The notes under the pieces were generated by a model. That model had not been told where the DNA came from. It saw only the letters and a program-made list of their open reading frames with translations, and searched no databases. From NCBI GenBank assembly GCA_001312645.1, contig BBEG01000003.1:1-53974 (forward strand): a stretch of 53,974 nucleotides of DNA, read 5' to 3'. Below are positions 49,653 to 53,974 of this stretch, one piece after another. The first letter of the stretch is position 1, and each line of letters starts with the position of its first letter. A program made the translations under genes and the position numbers. This stretch comes from Rhodococcus sp. JCM 9791 (GTDB taxonomy: Bacteria > Actinomycetota > Actinomycetes > Mycobacteriales > Mycobacteriaceae).

Positions 49653-50381
49653 TGTACGCCGTGTGGCGGAGTTCCGACGAAGATCCTGCGGTCTTCGCCG
49701 AACGGCTCCGCACCTCCTTCGCCGACCGGCTCCTGGAGTTGCCGGTGCTCGGACTGCGGATCAACGTCATCGATGCCGCAGTAGTTCCAGGCTCGGCACC
49801 GGTGCCCGACGGCCTGCGTCGGATCGCGATCGAACCGCAGATGGAGGCTGTCGTCAGCCTCTGGGTGCACTCGGCCACGCCGTACCGTTTCGCTGCGGTG
49901 GCCGAGGCGATGCGCGAGGCCGGGGAGCGGATCGCGGGATACGCCGTCCTGGAGTCGGAGCCGCTGCCCACACCGGCCGAGGCGGCACCGCTGGACGATC
50001 GCGGCGTGGGGTTCACCCAACTCGCCTTCATCCAGCGCAGTGAGAACCAGGACGCCGACTCCTGCGAAGCAGGTGGCTCGACCACCACACCGCCGTCGCC
50101 GTCGAGACCCAGAGCACCTTCGCTATCGCCAGAACCTCGTCGTCCATGCCTTGCAGGACGATAGCCCCACCTGGGCAGCAATTGTCGAAGAGGACTTCCC
50201 GATCGAAGCCCTGACGGACCGGCACGCCTTCTATGCCACCGATGGAGACCCGCAGAAGCTGGAGGAGAACCGCGGCCGGATGTCCGCCAGCACCCGCACC
50301 TTCATCGACCACGCGGCCGGACTCGACGTGCTTCCGACCAGTTCCTACCTGCGCCGCGACCCGCTGCGGAAACCCCTGTGA
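49640..50381 (+). CDS. EthD domain-containing protein (two frame breaks)
   Basis: About 247 aa, apparently two EthD-like (ferredoxin-fold, dimeric alpha+beta barrel) halves. N-half MYAVWRSSDEDPAVFAERL; C-half FIQR, then RWLDHHTAVAVETQSTFA and YRQNLVVHALQDD across breaks near 50060 and 50140. GTG follows GGAGG. EthD-type proteins bind or transform aromatic and ether substrates and are often small partners of oxygenase clusters. Role not defined. Confidence 0.72.
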
Positions 50382-50407
50382 CACCAATGAGCAACCAAGG
50401 AGACCCG

Positions 50408-51219
50408 ATGCTGCTGGAGAACAAGACCGTCGTCATCACCGGAGCCGGACCTGGGGTCGGTTCCGCTGTGGCCAAGGCGGCCGTCCGCGAGGGTGCGGCG
50501 GTGATACTCGGTGCCAGGAGCGCCGCGCGACTCGAAGCGCTCGCCGACGAAATCAAGCAATTCGGAGGAGAAGCACGGTGGCAGTGTGTCGACGTCACCG
50601 ATTTGGGATCTTGCATGGCGTTCGGGGAGTTTGCCGCGGAGGTCGGAGGTGGGGTGGACGCCGTGGTGAACGCAGCGTTCTGGACCGAACCCGAAGCGCC
50701 CATCGTGGAGACACCCGAGGAAGACTGGATCCGCTGCCTCGACGTCAACGTGGTGGGCACCTGGCGGGTGCTGACAGCCCTGCATCCGTACTTGAATCAG
50801 CCGGGTGCCGCGATCGTGGCGATCGGCTCACAGGCCGGCACCAAGCCCTCGGCCACACTGGCCGCCTATGCCGCAGCGAAGTCCGCCGTCACTTCGCTGA
50901 CCTCCTCAGCGGCCCTGCAGTGGGCCCCGGCGTCCGGGTCAACGGCATCCTGCCCGGCTCGATCCAGGGAGATGGCCTGCGGGAGTGGGCCGCAGAGCGA
51001 GCCCGAACATTGGGCACCACCACCGAACACGAACTCGCGGTGAGAGCCGGGCGCTCACCCCTGGGCCGGATCGTCACTCCCGAGGAGATCGCCGAAACAG
51101 CGATTTTCCTGTGCTCAGAGCGCGCCAGCGGCATTACCGGAAGCTTCCTGGATCTCGACTGCGGCCAGCATCTGGGCGCTTCGCCTCGCGAGCATGACCG
51201 CGCAGTCCTCGTCGGGTAG
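50408..51219 (+). CDS. SDR family oxidoreductase (frameshifted)
   Basis: About 270 aa. TGAGPGVGSAVAKAAVREGA (glycine motif), VDVTDLG, NAAFWTEPEA (NAAF where NNAG is usual), IGSQAGTKPS (Ser), YAAAKSAVTS (Tyr/Lys), and after a missing base near 50935, GVRVNGILPGSIQGDGLREW. Start ATG 50408 follows AAGGAG; upstream in-frame GTG and ATG codons exist. The altered NAAG may affect the catalytic Asn; the tetrad Asn should be checked. Confidence 0.87.
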
Positions 51220-51280
51220 CCCGATCAGCGGCAACGGCAGGTCGAACGCCCCGAATCCACTCGAGCAGCAGGGAGAGAGC

Positions 51281-51718
51281 ATGACCGAGATGGTCACGCG
51301 TCTGCACCACATCGAAGCGATCAAGCAGTTGAAGTACACCTATCTCCGATCCCTGGACCTGAACCGTTGGGACGACCTGGCGGAATGCCTGGCCGAAGAC
51401 GTGGTCTGCTGGTACGACTCAGGCCGCCACAAGCGAGAGGGCAAGCCCGCCGTCCTCGAGTTTCTTCAGGGCACCAGCCTGGCCAAGGCTGACAGCTCAT
51501 CGCTGCACTTGGTCTCACACCCGGTCATCACCATCGAGTCCGACGACCGCGCGGTCGGGAGCTGGGCGCTTAGCGACACAGTGATCGACCGCAGCAAACA
51601 GACCGTCCTCCGCGGAGCCGCGTACTACCGAGACGAATACGTGAGAACCGATGACGGTTGGCGAATCCGGTCGACCGGATACGACCGGCTCTATGAACTG
51701 CGTGACCCGCTCAACTAG
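51281..51718 (+). CDS. SnoaL-like/NTF2-like protein
   Basis: Intact 145-aa small cone-fold protein: LHHIEAIKQLKYTYLRSLD, AECLAEDVVCWYDSGRH, VISSpo-free, HPVITIESDDRAVGSWALSD, YYRDEYVRTDDGWRIRSTG. This pattern is SnoaL_4-like. GGGAGAG precedes the ATG. Such proteins may be dehydratases, isomerases or hydroxylase partners. Follows the SDR, overlapping none of it. Confidence 0.8.
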   Translation: MTEMVTRLHHIEAIKQLKYTYLRSLDLNRWDDLAECLAEDVVCWYDSGRHKREGKPAVLEFLQGTSLAKADSSSLHLVSHPVITIESDDRAVGSWALSDTVIDRSKQTVLRGAAYYRDEYVRTDDGWRIRSTGYDRLYELRDPLN

Positions 51719-51783
51719 GGATCACGCCCCCCACACGGACCGTGGTGCGGTCTGTGACCGCCCGAACGGAAGGAATTGGTGAC

Positions 51784-53423
51784 ATGAGTGAGCGGACGAG
51801 TCAGTGGGACGTGGAATGCGATGTAGTGGTGGTCGGTTCAGGTGCGGCTGCCTGAGTGCCGCAGTGACCGCCGCGGTTGACGGCGCGAAAATTCTGATCC
51901 TGGAGAAGGAATCCGTCCTCGGGGGCACCACAGGTGTCTCCGGCGGAGCATCTGGATCCCGAACAATCGTCATCTCGCGCCCGCAGGACTGCAGGACAGT
52001 CGTGAGGATGCCGTGTCCTATATTCGTCACATCGCCGGCGGGCGCGTGGTGGATCCGAATCTTATCGACGTCTTCGTGGACACGGCTCCGCAGATGTTGG
52101 ACTTCCTCGAGTCGGTGACGCCGCTGGAGACTCAATCGGTGACCAACCTTCACGACTACTACGAGGCGATCCGGGAACGGGTGCCGGGCTGCAAAGACTT
52201 CTCGCGCAGCGTCGAACCGCTACCCTTCCCGGCCGTCGAGGAACTCGGGGAGTGGTCCGAGCTGTTGGCAACCCGCAGCAGTCTGTTGTCACTCGGAGCC
52301 GACACCACTCTGAAGGAGGACGAGGCTGCTCGGGGCCGCGGTGGGGCGCTGGCAACGCTCGAGGTTGTTGCCGAACGGGAACGGCGCGGCATCCGAGTGA
52401 AGGGTGCTGCGCTCGTGGGCGCTCTGCTCAAGACGCTTCTCGATCACGACGTGCAAGTCCGGCTGCAGACTCCGGCACAGCGTCTCGTCGTGGACGAGCA
52501 CGATGCGGTGATCGGCATCCAGGCATCGTCGCCGGAAGGCCCTTGAACATTCGTGCGTACCGCGGTGTCGTGCTGGCTTGCGGTGGCTTCGAGTGGGATC
52601 GCGACATGATGCGCGCGCACATCGGGTACGACGTGCAGCCGCTTTCCCCCGGTGGAAACGTGGGTGACGGGCATCGGATGGCGATGAGGGCGGGCGCGCA
52701 GCTGGCTCAGATGAACCACTATTGGGGCCAAGCGCCGGTTTCGACCCGGCGATCATCGGTCCGGACGGAAAGCCGTTCCCCCAGATGATGCGTGGGCTCG
52801 GGCCCGGCTCGATCATAGTGAACCGTGCGGGTGAACGCTTTGCTGACGGTGCGCTCACCTACAACGACTTCCCCAAGACATTCGGCAACTTCGACCCGAC
52901 GTTGCCCGGATACCCGAATCTCCCGCCGGCCTGGGTCGTGTTCGGTCAGAAACTGAAGCAGGAGAAGGCGATCCTCTCCGTGGCGCCAAGCGAGGATGCA
53001 CCCGACTGGATTGCCCGCGCCGACACGATCGAAGAACTCGCGGCGATCATCGGGGTCGACCCGGCGGGGCTGGCAGCGAGCGTGGAAGCGAGAACAACGC
53101 CGCCGACGAGACCGGGGACAGCGGTCAGGCAGGGGCCATTCTCGCTCGCCCTATTACGCCGTTCAGCAGTGGCCCGGGACGCTCGGCACGAGTGGTGGGT
53201 GTCGGATCAACGAGCACGCTCAGGTCCTCGGTGCGCAGGGCGAGCCGATCCCCGGGCTGTATGCCGCGGGCAACACGGCCGCATCGGCTCTCAGCGGGGC
53301 CTACCTCGGCGGCGGCACGCCCATCGCGGTGGGCATGACCTTTGGTTTTCTGGCCGGGAGCACCTGACACAAGGCGCCGGGTTGCCGGTCGAGATCGCGT
53401 CTCCGGTCGGCGTCAGTGCGTGA
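51784..53423 (+). CDS. KstD-like FAD-binding dehydrogenase (about seven frame breaks)
   Basis: About 548 codons if all breaks are single missing bases. DVECDVVVVGSGAA (FAD motif), LEKESVLGGTTGVSGGAS, WIPNNRHLAP, GVVLACGGFEWDRDMM, GPGSIIVNRAGERFADG, ending GLYAAGNTAASALSGAYLGG then GTPIAVGMTFGFLAG, with the KstD-type Tyr and Gly context. Breaks lie near 51855, 51955, 52545, 52735, 53095, 53155 and 53355. The density here exceeds all neighbours, so genuine decay cannot be excluded; no in-frame nonsense codon is needed to explain it. If the last break is real, the protein ends at 53367. Confidence 0.75.
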
Positions 53424-53511
53424 TGACGGAGACGCGTCAGCAATTCGATTGCCTGGTTTGAGTTTCTGACCCGCCCAGTCACATCTGTGACGTGAATTCG
53501 GAGGTATGAAG

Positions 53512-53820
53512 ATGCAGGTTCGTTCGGGCCAGCGCTACGTCAGCGCAGTGTGTGCAACATCGATTGTCGTGGTCAAAGGGCCACCGTCGGACATCGATCT
53601 CCGCTGTGGTGGGACCGGCATGCTGCCGGCCGGTGCGAGTGTGGATGCCAAGCCGGGCCCGGCCGAGGGCTATGACCAGGGCACAGTGATCGGAAAACGC
53701 TACTGGGACGAGCAGACCGGGCTAGAGGTTGTGTGCACATCGCCGGGGCCGGGTTCACTGAGCCTGGACGATCGGCTGCTTCCCGAACGCCCGCCACAGC
53801 CCTTGCCCTCGTCGGACTGA
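53512..53820 (+). CDS. hypothetical protein, 102 aa, between FAD dehydrogenase genes
   Basis: Intact small protein: VRSGQRYVSAVCATSIVVVK, DLRCGGTGMLPAG and GKRYWDEQTGLEVVCTSPGP. The three cysteines and GGxxM motif look ordered, but I do not recognise the family. ATG at 53512 is preferred because GGAGG is 7 nt upstream; ATG at 53506 is too close. Flanked by a KstD-like gene and a further FAD-protein gene, so it may be a partner or chaperone-like small subunit for the flavoprotein. Confidence 0.7.
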   Translation: MQVRSGQRYVSAVCATSIVVVKGPPSDIDLRCGGTGMLPAGASVDAKPGPAEGYDQGTVIGKRYWDEQTGLEVVCTSPGPGSLSLDDRLLPERPPQPLPSSD

Positions 53821-53839
53821 TTCGGAAGGCAGGAGTCCG

Positions 53840-53974
53840 GTGAACAGCAGTGGAGCTGTGAAGAGTTCGAAGGTTGCTGCCTGGGACCGTCAGGTCGATG
53901 TGATCGTCGTCGGGTGCGGCGCCGCCGGTGTGTCGGCCGCGATCGAGGCGCGAGTGTCCGGTGCCGAGGTGCTG
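53840..53974 (+). CDS. FAD-dependent oxidoreductase, N-terminal fragment (runs off window)
   Basis: First 45 codons. GTG start after AGGAG; VDVIVVGCGAAGVSAAIEAR is a dinucleotide-binding GxGxxG motif, then VSGAEVL. Probably another FAD_binding_2/KstD-type dehydrogenase like those at 42571 and 51784. Continues beyond the right edge. Confidence 0.75.
   Translation, partial: MNSSGAVKSSKVAAWDRQVDVIVVGCGAAGVSAAIEARVSGAEVL

Noticed and set aside
1090-53360. Frame breaks as programmed frameshifts or recoding
   Set aside because: They occur in unrelated genes, with no common slippery sequence or downstream structure, and nearly all act as one missing base.
1-53974. CRISPR arrays, tRNA/rRNA genes, insertion sequences, att sites
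   Set aside because: No regularly spaced repeats, cloverleaf-like or rRNA segments, transposase or integrase motifs seen by eye; covariance-model and IS searches would be decisive.

Overview
The window reads as a high-GC actinobacterial chromosome of Rhodococcus/Gordonia/Nocardia type. This is inferred from codon bias, the frequent GTG starts, the many LLM-type flavin or F420 oxidoreductases, CaiB/BaiF CoA-transferases and steroid-type catabolic enzymes, and an actinobacterial-style CtaA. No rRNA, tRNA, CRISPR array, insertion sequence or integrase was seen. An important quality point is that about 49 frame breaks interrupt otherwise well-conserved genes. Almost all look like single missing bases, often in GGG or CCC runs. 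Restoring one base per break returns full family length and, where tested, the correct catalytic spacing. I therefore annotate these genes across the breaks and treat most of the breaks as sequence error rather than decay.

Layout. (1) 1-5095, minus strand: SDR, LLM oxidoreductase, acyl-CoA synthetase, second LLM oxidoreductase and an alpha/beta hydrolase that runs off the left edge. (2) 5.1-14.1 kb: mixed housekeeping and accessory genes, namely LapA-like membrane protein, heme A synthase CtaA, NAD(P)-binding protein, hydrolase, NTF2-like protein, FMN reductase, AraC regulator divergent from an SDR, and a VOC protein divergent from a TetR regulator with a striking 55-bp inverted repeat between them. 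(3) 14.4-21.1 kb, minus strand: acyl-CoA synthetase, a three-gene iron/phosphonate-type ABC transporter and an F420-type LLM oxidoreductase, closely packed. (4) 21.2-26.6 kb, plus strand: acyl-CoA dehydrogenase, FadR-type GntR regulator, DoxX, flavin reductase, MarR and IclR regulators, and a 130-aa unknown. (5) 26.7-33.3 kb: oligopeptide-type ABC transporter (two ATPases and two permeases, minus strand) divergent from its lipoprotein binding protein, which ends in a strong terminator.

(6) 33.5-54 kb, plus strand, is the most interesting part. It holds one long run of catabolic genes: CaiB/BaiF CoA-transferase, amidohydrolase, a double-domain CoA-transferase, GntR regulator, HsaA-like flavin hydroxylase, second amidohydrolase, BphC/HsaC-like extradiol dioxygenase, KstD-like flavoprotein, APH-type kinase, SDR, CocE-type hydrolase, BphD/HsaD-like C-C hydrolase, LLM oxidoreductase, EthD protein, SDR, SnoaL-like protein, a second KstD-like flavoprotein, a 102-aa unknown, and the start of a further FAD protein. 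Several genes overlap by ATGA or GTGA.

Inferred working model: an oligopeptide-type importer and CoA activation (ligases, CoA-transferases) feed a cyclic substrate into ring desaturation by KstD-like enzymes. This could give a phenol, then ortho-hydroxylation (HsaA-like oxygenase with the flavin reductase at 24 kb), meta-cleavage and C-C hydrolysis. The toolkit resembles steroid ring A/B degradation, but the companion genes (two ACMSD-type amidohydrolases, an APH-type kinase, CoA-transferases, EthD proteins) differ from the textbook kstR regulon. The substrate is unknown, and no hydratase/aldolase/aldehyde dehydrogenase (HsaEFG-type) set was found in the window.
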